DNA from: Straminergon stramineum
Taxonomy: Eukaryota > Streptophyta > Bryopsida > Hypnales > Calliergonaceae
Length of the DNA: 64,000 nucleotides
Assembly (NCBI GenBank): GCA_963920665.1
Contig: OY987273.1
Span: forward strand, 17,052,501 to 17,116,500
Direction: 5' to 3'
Shown: piece by piece, positions 45,570-58,299 of the stretch
How positions within the stretch are numbered: the first letter of the stretch is position 1
Layout of the letters: the number at the start of each line of letters is the position of its first letter
Translations under genes and position numbers: made by a program
The notes under the pieces: model-generated
The model's database searches: none
Seen by the model: only the letters and a program-made list of their open reading frames with translations
Told to the model about the DNA's origin: nothing

Positions 45570-48500
45570 ATGGAAGGTGACAAGAACCCCGAGGATTATG
45601 GAGACAAACTCATCCTCATCAAGTGCTAGACGTAGAATGAGCCAGAACATGTAGAATGCTGGAGTATCGTCTTGACACTAGAGTTTGGTCATTTGAGCTT
45701 CACAACAAAGTATAAGAACTATCCCATGACACTTTTAGTTTCATTCTATGAAACTGTGATGGAAGTCAATATTGGTCTTGACAATATGTTGATCGTGTTG
45801 TGCAAGACGATAAACCTTAATCAAGCTGAGGAGTATGTGTTCTCTTATGTCGTGCCTCCAAAGGTGTAAATCTTTTCAATCTCTGCGACATGTTGAAGCC
45901 TTGAAGACTCAGACTTGAATGAGCTTCAGAAAAATATTGTAAATCAAATATAGGAGAAGAGGTGGGTATCCAAGGATGGAGGGCCTTTCGTGCCAAAGAC
46001 ACTAGTGTCAAACTGCATTCACTAGAAGAAAACAACCTCCATTTTATCGCAATCAACCCAACGCAAAATGTAGTTTTCTACTAAAAAACATAGAAACTGT
46101 GTTGGCTGCAACGAAATTTTCTGAAAACTTCGTCGCAACCAACGCCGTTTCTACGTTTTTCAGCAGAAAACTACATTTTGCGTTGGGTTGATTGCATTGA
46201 AATGGAGGTTGTTTTCTTCTAGTGAACGTAGTTTCTAAAGCATTTGAGCAATTGAAGGTGAAGAATGTGGATAGGGCCAAAAATATGAAGCCTCTCTCTA
46301 TAATGAAGTCTTACAATGCACCGAGAGGGAGTCACAATTCTCTTGTAGTGGAGACAACGGAGACCAAGCGTAGTAAGACAAAGAAGAAAACTATCCAAAG
46401 AGATGCTAGGGGTACACCCTCATCCAACGCCATTGTGGGCATAAAGACTTGGGGGAAGGCCGCTGTAGATGTAGTTGCGAAAGCTCTGGAAGAAGACAGC
46501 ATGGCGTCCGCCTTCACTATGCTTCCGAAGGACATGTATGGAAGCCACCAAGAGTTGAATTACCACGAGTCCAAGAAGATTTATGAAGAATACTGGACAT
46601 CGTGTACAAACTCTTACGTCTTTGGGATAGACAAGAAATTTACCATCTCAATTGAATAGCTCGAAGCCCATCCCAAGAATTTGAACATTTGAGGACTAAA
46701 AGAGAAGGGGGTAATGTCGTCGCTAAATTTCTTCTTGGAGATGCCCAATCTAGATAAGAAGATGACCCTCTACGCAATGCCGTTGAACCTGACATCCAAG
46801 CCCTCGAACTACAAAGACGTAAAGTCCGGGAAATTTTAGATGGTGAATGGTTAGCATAGCATTGAAGTATCAAAGAGAATGAAGGACATTCTAAAGGCCG
46901 AGCAGAAGTTTGAAAAGTTCAAGGAGTAGGACTGTTTAATTGTCTAGAATATTGATGAGAAAATCATTCTAAATTTTTTGACATATTCTAACAAGGTGAA
47001 CCATTTCTAGAACTATATGTCGATGTGGGCGATGAACATATTGAGCGCGAGAAACGTTTGGATCAATCTCAACCAACCGCCTCCCTTGAAAGAGTTGATG
47101 GAGTTGGGGTAAACTATGGTAGTCCGAAGTTGGACACCATGAGACTTGGTCATGGCCAAGAAGTGGATGGTAGGTCTTTCAGTTCAACTTGTATCGACTT
47201 GATTTGATGTAGTCTTGCCGACAACCACTAGTATCCATAAATTGTAACATTGTTCTGTTGAGATTGACTAACATATCTCTATTAGTTGATTTTGTGCAAG
47301 AGTTTCATGATGCTATGAAACTTCGTTTCGCAATGATTGATGTCAAGAAGTCCTAGGGTACATTGAACAAGAAGAAAGTGGCGGATATATCCATCCACAA
47401 CAAAATAAAGATCATCACCACATTAGATGAGGTGCATGGTTTGTGGAAAGAGGTTATATCCAGTCAGTCGTAGGCGCTGTTGATAGATTTGGAATCCTAA
47501 CTACCATTCAAGGATACGAAGAACTGGGATGCTAAGAAAGACGGGGTAATAAGCTACGAGTTCTTCAAATGGTTAGGGAATACACCCGAATCTAATTTCA
47601 AGAAGTTGGCGTTGCACCTACTGAATAGAATGCCAAGAAGAGAGAATCCTCACCCAAAAGTGACCATCAAAAAGGTCTTAGGAGTCATTGTGGATTGCTA
47701 TAGCCCTAAGGAATGGCTTGAGCGAAATAAATGAAAGCAAGCCGTCAAGAAGTACTTGTATTTCAAGAAGCCAAGCCTAGGATTCTTCAATAGTGACCGG
47801 GATTACAAAAAGGAGCACTAGAAGGCCTTCAAGCAGAAATATGACGTAACAAAGGCCACCAAACAACTTCTTCCAACGGCTCTGAAAGAAGAGTTATTTT
47901 CGCAAGTGAAGAGACCAGCGAACAAGAACAAAAGTTGCCAAGAGATTTCACCCTACGTTGCCAAGTTCTTTAAGGTCTTCCTAAAAAGCAAGGGTAAGTA
48001 TAAGAAGCTGAATGCAAGATCATACTTGAGACCCTACGGCACAAAGGATGACATACTGTCACCTTGGGGCAACGACGTATGGAATGACACCATAGGTGAC
48101 TCTTTGAAGCTTGCAATGATCGACTTCCGGAACATCCTAGGAGTCATCAACAAGGACACAGCTCCTTGAGACTCTCCATAAGGTAAAACAGCCCATTACG
48201 GACAAAATGTGGGGTTTGCCCTCTTGTCATTTCTCAAATTTTCTACTTTTTTTTCCAGAGAAAGTCAAGTGATAGAAATGACGAGAGCATTTGCAATTAT
48301 ATTTTTTTGACAAAGTGTGAATTTGTTATGAATTTTTTAAGTGTTCAGCCCATCATAGCTTGTAGACTACCCCAAAACCAACAAAAACTCATCCATAACA
48401 CTCATCTTACTTACCTATTACAGTCACAATATTTTCTAACACAGAAGACCTGAAAAAGGCACTTCTTGCAATGAACTAACACTAAAAAACTGAAAGTTCC

Positions 48501-49788
48501 TATTGCAGTTATTAATTACTCCATTCCAATTAGCTAAGACATTGAATGTGGTCCAAATCTCAAAAATTAAAAGAAAACTATAATGGACTCATTCATGGAG
48601 TTCTATAATGGGTTGTTTTACCTTACTTCCTTGCATTTATGGAGTTGCTCATGAAGCTAGATGATCCTTACATGACCAACTCGGAAGTGTGGTTGTGGAT
48701 TTGTAGTGACCAACAGATAAATGACAATCTGAGGGCACATATAAGGACTAGGGACTTCGATGCATGGTATGTAGCACATTTCTTAGAGTACCTCTTGGCA
48801 CTTGTTGAACGCTTAGAAAACTTAGCTGCAAGTGCCACTCATGCAAAGGCACTTGTCCATTTGATCTTCTTGGTGAAGAAAGGCGCAAGGATTAAACTGA
48901 AATCAATTCTAAGGAGGTTCAATGTTCTAAAGATCACCAAGTGGTAAAAGCCAGGCCTGTACAACAAGCTAGAGTATAAGATCTACAATACTGAACTCTG
49001 CATGGAGTTCTATCTACATGTTCTGGACCTCTTTTGTAACACAAAAAGGGACATCCTCTTCATCTTTGCAGGTGGAAAATTTGTTTGTGCTGCTTGGGTA
49101 AGAATTCCATTTCAAGTTGATTCGAGTTGATTTTCATTCTCGTCAAATAAGTTTGACAACGGTCCCTTCTGAATTTCGATGATAAACTTTTACCATGTGC
49201 ATGTTAGTTTCAAGTCGATTCGACTTGAACTAGTCGATTACTTGTATTTGACATCTATATCTTGTGATGCAGATGAGTGGGTTGGATCACTTCGCCATTG
49301 CCAACAACAATAATTACGACAGATTCCAAAACCTGGCCATGATGTCGGAGAACTTAGGCAAGGAAGATTTCCTTGATTTTGCTTACTTTGTGGACGAAGG
49401 TGCACACCCATAGAAGGGGACCAAGGAAGCTTCAACGTTGAGAAGGGTTGCATCAAGCTTAAGGAACGGGAAGGCATCGTCTTCAACTCAAGTAGAAGAA
49501 CTCTCGGATGACAAGGATGATGTTCAAACAATAGTCAATCTTGCTGATGACGATGAAGAGCTTACTCCGGCATGGGTAGATCTAGTGACGCATCTATTTA
49601 TGAACACAGACGGGGATCCCATTGAAGTGAATGACCCCATAGATGCTCTTGCACATGTTGGAGGACAGAGCAGAAAACAAGAAGGCAAGGAAGGAGGACA
49701 TGACCATGATGAAGGACATGATGAACGAGATGATGCCTCAAGTATGTGTGGTCGTTGTGCGAGATGTTTATATGAGCATGCATGCTAA
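45570..49788 (+). pseudogene. Second ParB-like/methyltransferase-like gene, TAG-riddled
   Basis: A single protein can be followed from ATG 45570 through at least three introns (about 47170-47283, 48180-48635 and 49096-49271, GT-AG). The ParB-like part reads LYAMPLNLTSKPSNYKDV, then GKF-TAG-MVNG-TAG-HSIEVSKRM. With Gln at the TAGs this is a GQHS-type ParB signature. The C-terminal part has MEFYLHVLDLF and ILFIFAGGKFVCAAW, a methyltransferase motif I, then HFAIANNNNYDRF across the last intron. The tail is acidic (SDDKDD, DDDEEL). About a dozen in-frame TAGs occur, with fewer TGA and TAA and almost no frameshift. A MITE splits the first exon. It is a diverged relative of the gene at 0.5-9.1 kb. 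Confidence 0.5.
46018..46225. mobile_element. 208 bp palindromic MITE inside an exon
   Basis: Ends TTCACTAGAAGAAAACAACC and its inverse, with arms of about 104 bp differing at roughly ten positions, centred near 46121. It interrupts the ParB-methyltransferase-like frame between VPKTLVSNCI and VSKAFEQLKV. No clear target duplication. The high arm identity suggests a younger insertion than the decay of the host gene. Confidence 0.8.
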
Positions 49789-50435
49789 AAATCCGATGCT
49801 AATATAGATGATTGTGTAGGGTTGACGAAAGTGAGCGTCTTGGGCAAAATCGCGTCCAAAAATCGGTCGTCCGGACCCTGCGAACGCTGCGCCTCCGAGG
49901 GGTAAAAAACACCATCCACAAATTTACCTTGGGTAAATGCGGTCGGGTGGACGGCTAGTGGCTAGTTTTTTAATACAAAGCTTCAACTCCTTCAAGTAAA
50001 CTTTGATTCCTTGAATGCTTTTTACAATAACATATGGAGTTATGAACTATCCTTTGTAGTGTACTCAATCAAAGAAATTGTACACTATAATTGCAATTAT
50101 GAATTATCAAGGGAAAGGATTAAAAAAAAATTCAAAATTCTCTTCACCTTGAAAATTACCAAATCTATGATTCTAAGACAATCATGAAGTCAAAATTGTT
50201 GCATTGTATCATGCTTCATACAAAGAAAGAGGAACACAATCAATTTTGGGGGGACTTCTTTTTGGTTTTGCAATTCAAAAAAAAATAATCTTATTTTCAA
50301 TATCAATAAGCAAACTCCAACTGCAATGGAAGCTTCAAACAATCAATTGCCATTACATGCTCAATGTATCATAAGCACTTAAACACCTAAGCCTACATTC
50401 CTTGAATCTCTAAGGCTTGTAATCACTATCTCCTT
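49789..50435. other. Convergent intergenic region
   Basis: 3' flanks of the ParB-methyltransferase-like gene and of the minus-strand hAT gene. A short GC-richer patch near 49,840-49,960 holds GTCCGGACC and GTCGGGTGG words. No gene. Confidence 0.4.
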
Positions 50436-53400
50436 TCACCTCACCCCCCTACTCTCACATCTAGTTCCCCATCGGTCGTCTTCATCGCTAGATGTCTCTT
50501 CCATGTCATTTGATGAAGATTGTACAATTTTCACTCCTTTTTGTACTTGGGTAGATGTTAATGATCTCATTGATCTACCGGTCTTCTTCTCCATTTTGGC
50601 TCTTAATATAGCCTTACCAATGCCTTCCTTAAGGCTAGGGATTGTTTTCATTTTCTTCTTTGACCCCACTTGATAGGTATCAAGTGGGGTCCGATCTACA
50701 TTCGGTCTCTTGCTTGGAGAGGTAGCAAAGGGTTGCATTACTCTTTTTTTACAAGCCTTAATGGAGTCTTCACCCTGTGATATCTTTGCTTTTGGCGCTC
50801 CTTGAATAATTAACTGCATTGCATTCAAAGATGGTGATGTGTGGCCTAATGATTTCAAAGAATGGCGTGGTGGATGGCCCCAATGTTGAATAAACATTGA
50901 AGCCAATGTCTCATCCTTATCATCATCATCGGTACATGATAAAATGGTTTGACTTGGATTGCCTCTGGAACTCATCTCTTTCGTAGAAGACAAATGTCTT
51001 TTTCCAAGCCGTGATTTCCTTGAACCATCCAATGTCGTGGCATCGCTTCTAAATAGTGCACGTGGAGGAGTGCTACATGGTGGTTCGGGAGAATCTTCCA
51101 TGAGGTGCATTTTGCCAACACCATTGTTGACAAAAATTGGGCTGCCTGACTCCATCGAACGTGCTTCAACATTGTCTTGTACTTCTTGTGGTTTGGCATT
51201 TCTAATATTTGCTTCCCCACATTTCTTGCTTGCCGATACCACTACTGACGCAACAATTGCATTGGACACGTTCATTTCAATGTTCACCTCACATCCTCCT
51301 TTGTCTTCATGTTGGTCATTTTTTTCTACCGCCATTATCAGGGATGGAGCAACGGAAATGGGAATCACTTCATCCTTTTCAAGACTCCCATCATTCGCAA
51401 TCGTTGTCCTATTGGTCGTCCTTATCTCTACATATGTATCCTCTATGTTTGGTAGAAGATTTTTGCTACTCATGAATCTGGTTCCATCCACAAATCTAGC
51501 TATCGAAGGTACATCATCATCAAGCCCGCAATCGTCCTCATTTGATCGAAACTCATACATGTCTCCATCTGCGACTCCGAAGTCTTCATTGTTTTGATTA
51601 AGAGTCTCAATCATTTCTTCGTCAGAATTGTGCATATCATAATTCACAACATCTCTATCATTAGATACACATTCATCATCCTCGTCTTCCGAGATAGGCC
51701 CGTCCAAATCTTCGGACTCTACGTTGTCATGGTACCACTTCTTTTCATCCTTCTCCTTCGATGCGGCTATGACTTTGGAATTGGTGTATACATACACCAA
51801 ATCGGTTGCTCTCTGTGGCCTCAACTTGTTTCGGGATTTATTGTGAACAAAAGAGTAGCTACTCCAATTTCGTTCACATGAAGATGATGACACCAGTTGC
51901 GCCAAAATCCTCTTTGCAATTAAGGCAATGAGCTTGCCACATGCACCTTCAAAATCCCACCAAGCATGTGTCGACAATTTATGCTCGGCCAGATCCAACA
52001 TGTTGTGGAACGGAGGATCTTAGTGTCGAAATGCTACAAACTCCTTCACTACATTAGGATAAGTTCCTGGTTGACATATCTTCCTGATAACGCGCTTGCA
52101 TGCATTTGTTGCATCTTGATCGTCAGCTAGTTCTTTATCGTGAAGAAGGAAAGGATTCAAAAGAGCTCTTGCATAATGTAGATCGGTCTCTACCATTTCT
52201 CGTCGCTTACCAAATGCCTTATCGATAGGAATGGCTAAGTCCAAGGACAAACCAAAGGGCTCTTTTCGTAAAGAGAAGACATGCTTCTCTAAATTCCTCA
52301 TGATGTGCAACACCTTGCCCATGCATGGTGTCTTCGCATCCAAATCATGTAGACCAAACACCACAAGAGTGATCAATTCTTGGAAATTAGTGGCACGGGC
52401 CCAAAAATGCTCATCTAAAATTGTCTTCTTCACCTCCCGAGACTCTGTACGAGATTTTGTGTTCCTCGTGTCCCATAACTTGAGCACATATTCTACCTAT
52501 TGTGGATCCACCATACTTTGTTGCAATCCAGTCTTGACCTTCAACAAACGGGAAATCATAAAGAAATTGGAGGCAAATCTTGTTTTCACCGACATCAATA
52601 AGCTATTCTTTGTTTCGTGCTTTTGAAATATAGCTAGTGGCATATGCCGCAATCTAAAGAACTTCACAACGGTTTGGGCCTTTTCCACTAGCTCCTTCAA
52701 CCATTCTTGCTTCCCCCAATCTTGAAGCAACAAATTCAAGGCGTGCACCACACAACCTTGAAAAAAAATGTGCGGATATTTACTCGACACCATATTCCAT
52801 GCTGCCAGATTTACAGGAGTGTTGTCTGCAGTCACTTGCACAACATTTGTGGGGCCTACTTGTTCTATAAACTTTTCCAAGACAAAGGTCAAAAAAGGAG
52901 CATTCTTTTCGATTCCACTTGTATCCACCGATCCTAGAAATTGCTCACTTGTAGAAGATACAAGCATGGCATTTATCAATGGTCGATTGGTAACCGAGCT
53001 CCATCCATCAATAGACAATGTTGCTCCAAACTTTCGAATGCTATCTTCGGTCCGACTATGAAGCTTTGTCTTGATGTCGGTCTTCGCTTGGTCAAGCAAT
53101 TTATGGCGTAAATCATGATACGATGGTGGAGCGTAGGGCCCACGGTACTCGGCTGTTTTTTTCACTGCTTCTTTAAATGTTGGATTTCGAGCTACAGCAA
53201 ATGGTATGTTTGCCGCATAAAAGAAATTGGCCCACACTGCATTCAAATTGCGTTTTGCTATGGAATCAAAGCCATCCACTAGACTACTCTGTCTTCGAGG
53301 TCTACTACCTGATGCCCTTGGAGTGTCATGATCATTGGATGTTTTTGTAGTTCGGTTTACTTCGGATCCTACACCAACAAATTCTTCCGGTGTTGCGCAT

Positions 53401-53717
53401 CAATCCTCTTGAGTAGAACGCATCATATCCCTCTCATTTGAAAAATCGCGAACGTCCATACCCATGCTACCAACATCTACATTGTCAATGATCGGTCTCT
53501 GCGGGAATGCCTCCTTAGATCGAAGAAATAGGATTCGAACATCCAGCGTCAATTGCAAACAAAGACTCTCTCCAGTATCACGAACACCTGATGGGCCTTC
53601 ATATCCTAAATGGCTCAACATACGGCTTATCTTCTTCCCAAATACCGAGTTGCAAGCCTTGCACTTTACCTTACCAGTTGATGGGGTACCATACCAACCA
53701 GACCAATCCTTGCTCAT
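50436..53717 (-). pseudogene. hAT-superfamily transposase, three stops and no frameshift
   Basis: One frame of about 1,094 codons. BED-type zinc finger at the start (GKVKCKACNSVFGKKISRM..H), DUF659-type core (FGATLSIDGWSSVTNRPLIN, FLGSVDTSGIEKN, NVVQVTADNTPVN, GCVVHALNLLLQDW), then the dimerisation motif SSSSCERNWSSYSFVHNKSR and a long charged tail. Internal stops: TGA 53400, TAG 52497 and TAA 52020, all C-to-T reachable from Arg or Gln. It shares the domain plan with the 27.9 kb hAT but is clearly diverged. ATG 53717 is preferred over an upstream TTG because the finger begins just after it. Terminal repeats were not found. Confidence 0.75.
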
Positions 53718-54019
53718 AGTGGCAAGGCACAAATTTTAATTCTGTATATTGGAATCAAATTCAAAATGTGAAGACCGGATGAACAATGCCCAAATATAAT
53801 AAAAAATGAGTGCACAAAGCCTTGAAAATCAAGGCCCTTCCGTCCACTAAACTATACATTACCAAGCAAGGGACACAAAAATTGCATCTTCTAGCCCTTG
53901 GAAATCTTAGAGTTTAGTTTTCAAGAGTGCTCTCAAATGACTTCTTTTCTATAGTTATAGTCTCCTAAACTAGCCTAACCGTTGGAGACCATTTTTGAAT
54001 CTACAGAACATGCAATCCG

Positions 54020-54250
54020 ACGTCGGCTGATTCCGCAGTGGATGGACGGTCCAACGGTCGGGCGGTCGGGCGGACAGACAGTCCAGTGGACAGGCGGTCA
54101 AGTAGATAAACAATCCACCGGACGAGCGGTCGGGCCCACAAGGGTCGAGTGGACAGACAATGCGGACAAGCGGATGGAGTGATGCAAAGACAGGTGGACG
54201 GGTAGACGGATATTGCGAATGGGAGATCAGGCGGTCGGGCGAATGGGCGG
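54020..54250 (-). repeat. GC-rich array, type 2 (GTCCGCC)
   Basis: Degenerate short units such as GGTCGGGCGGACAGACAG on the plus strand, so C-rich GTCCGCC on the minus strand. It lies about 300 bp upstream of the minus-strand hAT start, in the gene's orientation. Confidence 0.7.
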
Positions 54251-54486
54251 GGTAGATCGTGTTCAATTGTTCAAATGTTCAATGCTTCAAGAGATGTGGG
54301 ACAAAATAGGGATTTATGGATGGAATGAGCCAATGAGGAGATTTCAGAAAATTATGATTTTGTCAAAGGGTCTTATAATTTAAAATTTCTAGATGAGCAT
54401 GAAAAAAACATACTTCACAAAAAGCTATCCTTCATAAATCACCATAGCATGAACTTAAAAGAAAGCAAAACAAATGATTACTTCAA

Positions 54487-54488
<2 letters not shown>

Positions 54489-54524
<36 letters not shown>

Positions 54525-54540
54525 ATATTGATATTGATAT
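54489..54540. repeat. AT microsatellite with GATATT tail
   Basis: A run of about 17 AT dinucleotides followed by GATATT units. Ordinary simple repeat between the hAT array and the next gene. Confidence 0.9.
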
Positions 54541-54848
54541 TTCATATTTGGATATATAAAGAACTTCAAAACAAATCAAAATTCATCATGAGTACAATGA
54601 ATTACTAGTAGTACTCAACCCTTATAACATTCAAACCACACTCATCGGTATACTTCTATACTATTAAACATTTAAACATAATAAAATAAAAAAAGCCTCT
54701 CTAATACTTAAGAACCACTACCCTCTCCTACATCATGAGATGGCCCCTCCTTAGCCAAAAGTCTTGCACTCATTCGTCGAGTATTTGACCCAGGACTGTA
54801 GACAACACCTCCTCCGAATCTAACCTCCATGTCCACCGCTATAAACTG

Positions 54849-57800
54849 TCATTTGGTTTCCGGAGAGTGGTCATCGTCATCATCATCCTCTCTCTTCCGT
54901 TTTGAGCTTCGCTTTGGAGATAAATCTACTTCTTCAACCTTCAAGGCCCTCAACGCAACATCCACTCGATCTACGAACACATTGACCTGTTCATCATCAG
55001 CTTCGATGGGTAACCCTATTGGTTGAAAATCGGCCAATAGAAACCCCCTCCATTCAGCTATAATGTCACCTATCCTCTTGTCAAATGCCCCAGCTACCTC
55101 CACAAATGAATGCCCTGTAGTTGTTTCCCCATCTATTTCCACAAGAGCACAAGCTTTGGCAGCTTCTTCCAACTTTGACAAGAAAAGGGCCCTACCAATC
55201 AAAGTGTGATTATAAGCCCCATATTGCTCATTGAACTCTTGAGCATGCTCCACCTCTACCCAAGTTTTTTTGGGCCCTTTTCGCACTTCTTTGTCGGGAA
55301 ACCGAAAAAACTTCTTGTGTTGCACACTCCAATGGCCCCCCCATGTTGCGGCAAAACAATTCACAAGCCTCGCCATCTTCAATACCCCGGGCCCGCAACT
55401 CCACCTCTCTGTTAACGGTCATCCACATGAAAGGATCCACTGGCTCTCCAAACTCCTCATACAATCCATGTCAGCAATCAATTGAATCCCACGTGAGAGG
55501 TCGCCCCCAATGCGAGAAATTCTAGAACTAGTATGGCCCTTAATCAAGAGGAAGGGTCCATCGGTTGTATTCGTGGCTGGGGGGCATATCTTCCAAGATC
55601 CCAAGCATATTGTAGAACCGAGGGCTTAGAGGAGAATGACACTCAACACAAACCGAACGAATGAGTGATGCTTTCACGATGCATGTCACGTGAAAAGTGT
55701 GGCGACATTGGCCCATGGTTAGGGCTCTTTCAGGGCCAAAAGGACCTTGGCAAAGGCTACAATGACTCTTCAAGATTCCTGGGGCTGGATCGCAAGCATA
55801 CACTACTGTCTTCTCTTTCTCCTTGATGTGCGCTGAAAGCGTGTTGTAAGGGATCTACCCGTCCTCTACTTCCAAGGCGCAATCGATGTGTGCAACATTG
55901 TCCTTCTTTGCGTGGTTCAACCGCTCAAACATGTCATCCATGTCCCCCCAACATGTAATTTTGGTGGAACCCCTTGGATGTTCATGAAACACTTTCTTGA
56001 ACCGAAGCAAAGAGGTCTCCACGGCATTGCATTCTTCATCCAACTTCATTGCCAATTTCATAAGTCCTTTCATTGCTCGAGATACTACAAAGGGTTTGTC
56101 TTGGAGTTTCTGTACCCATGCCAACCATCGAGACTCTAATCCGCTCTTCGGCATGCATTCCTCCATGCCCATGATTTTTTGAAATCGGTCCAACTCCACT
56201 TCAACAAGGATTCTCTCTTGAATTACTTCATCTAATTTCAATTGTAGCTCCTCCACCTCACTGCCTTTCGTTTGCGTTGAAGCATCCTGCAATGTTCGGG
56301 AAACATTAGGAGTGATGGTCCGTACTGCTTCACATTTCTTGTCATTCCCAACCTCATCCAAATTCAAGATGATGGACATCTCCTCCGCTTTTGCCGTCTC
56401 AAAAGGAAGAGAGAGTTGATCGCTCTCTTGACTTTCTTGCACAAATGGAATGATCACGGAGTCCATGGTAGGCCTACCCCTCTTCAACTCTTGTACTTCG
56501 AGCTCCAATTCTTCGATGCGCTTTCTTTGAACCACCTTGTTACAACATTCTTGCTCCATATTTTTCTACGACAACTACAACTTCATTTCCAAGTCCTCAC
56601 ACTTCATCTTCAACCGATGAATGTCTTTCTCTAATGCCATCAAACTTTTTAAGTTCATCACGCCACCTTTAAGAATTGGTGCCACTTCCTCGGTGAAATT
56701 GCAAAAAGCCACGGCACCAGTCAACAATTCAGGTGCCATTTTGGAAAATTCCTTTGCCACATCCCTAACCCAAGGAGTAATTTCAGCTACCATTTGAGCT
56801 GAAGTTCTCAATTTGTATGCGGTTTGTGAAATAGTACCGCAACCCCCTTTTTCTGCGGGCTAACTAGAGCTCCCTGCCTCATTTTTGGGATTAGAATGAA
56901 GATGTTGTTCTACTAGTACTCACCAATGACTACAACATTCTAACAGCTTTTCCAATTGATTGGCGGTGGGTATGGAACAAAGAATCTCCAATTGCGTCGA
57001 GTTTCAAGTTGCCAAATGTGGATGCGCTCTAGTTCTTTCACTTAATATTTGTCTTGCGCTCAACCTTCGACTCTGGCTTACGTTTTGATGTGGACTAAAC
57101 TTTCGAATTGGGCTCAATGTTTGGCTTCGCCTTGGCGTCGTTGGTAGTTGAGAAATCGGAGTTGCATATTCCACCAAGCTCTCAAGAGCTTTACTATCTA
57201 TGTAACCCTGAATTCTAGCATTGGTCCTTGCAAGTTGTTCCTCATTGACCTCTCCATCTGGCAAAAAAGGTGACCCACGTTCTTCTACTAGTGTTTCTTT
57301 GTTTGCAACCATGTCTAGACCGCCCAAGGTTGTTTCATTTGTTGTAGTTTCCTTGCTTGGAGCCATGCTTTGTTCACCCAATGTTATCACATTTGGTGTG
57401 GATGTGAAGCACGTTGGAGGAGTTATAAAAACCTCTCCGTCTACACCTCCCGAGGAGACATTGCTCACTTCCGTGCAAGGTTGTGCCATTTCTGCGGGCC
57501 TTAATTGTACTACATCACCTAAAACCTCGGAGACCTTTGTTGTACGCGTTGTAGTATTTTTTTAATACTTTTGGGGTCTTCGTTGGTTCACTTGATTCTG
57601 CCTGAGAATTGTACAGATCAAGAATGTCTTTTTGATTGGGTTGCAGTAAAAGTGGAGAATCCACCTTGGATGGATAAGTGCTCTAATCTACCTTACGGTT
57701 TAAAATGAGTTCTGCATACACCATGGACACTACATTGTAATTTATGCATCCCTTACTCCTTGGCTTGTCCCCAAATAACGCCCGCCACACCTCCTCCGAT

Positions 57801-58099
57801 TGATGCACAAAATGCTTATTGTTGCAATTACGTGGCTTACAACAAAAACCATGTGTATGCACCACGTGGCAATCCCGAGGCCACAACTTGTCAATGTGGT
57901 ACATTTTAACATACTTCTTGCATGTTTTGAAGGTCCAATATTCCCCTTCCTCCTCTTCCCAACCGCTCTCCGCTTTGATGTTCGGGTCGTCTAAAATCTC
58001 ATAGTGAAGCCCATGAGGGGCCCCCTTCGCTTTAGTCCCTCTTTTTTTTTCACCTCCTGATGTCCTCCCGTCATTGGTAGGAACACCTTGATCCGCCAT
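54849..58099 (-). pseudogene. WCHI-domain/RING-H2 protein, broken
   Basis: Starts at ATG 58099. A Gly/Lys-rich lead is followed by the WCHI domain (YWTFKTCKKYVKMYHIDKLW, EVWRALFGD, MVYAELILNRKVD), with a TAG exactly where relatives have the Trp of VDWST. A Ser/Thr-rich linker comes next, then a coiled coil (ATG 56559 region) with two TAGs in frame at MKL-TAG-LS-TAG-KN, where Gln fits the heptads. The RING-H2 finger near 55640-55775 has the same C-x2-C-x14-C-x-H-x2-H-x2-C-x10-C-x2-C spacing as the 13.9 kb gene. The C-terminal part (RLVNCFAATWGGHWSVQHKK) parallels QCLGGYWDK there, and the end is basic then acidic. Several frame changes lie between 55.6 and 55.3 kb and near 57.5 kb. It may have been a ubiquitin ligase; now dead or mis-assembled. 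Confidence 0.6.
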
Positions 58100-58180
58100 G
58101 ATAGATGATTTGAATTTTTGAGCCCTTCAAAAAATAGTACCATGGCACGTGAGTACCATGAGATGTGTGTAAATAAGTGA

Positions 58181-58190
58181 CTATATAAAT
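58181..58190 (-). promoter_or_regulatory. TATA-like element
   Basis: ATTTATATAG on the minus strand, about 85 bp upstream of ATG 58099 and between it and the GC-rich array. Confidence 0.4.
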
Positions 58191-58299
58191 CAACAAGAGT
58201 AACAAAAGCTCAAGGACCCCCACTCTCCACTCTATAGGAGCAACTCACACATAAAGCAACAGTAGCACATCCAACTTGGCGTCAAAGGAAAGTAGAAGT

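Noticed and set aside
3492..49788. UAG reassigned as a glutamine codon
   Set aside because: TAG also replaces Trp in two genes, TAA and TGA occur as well, and the intact 490- and 519-codon genes use no internal TAG, so decay is the simpler reading.
50959..51597. A 212-codon plus-strand frame opposite the hAT tail
   Set aside because: Antisense shadow of the hAT frame; composition is Ser/Leu-rich and without motifs.
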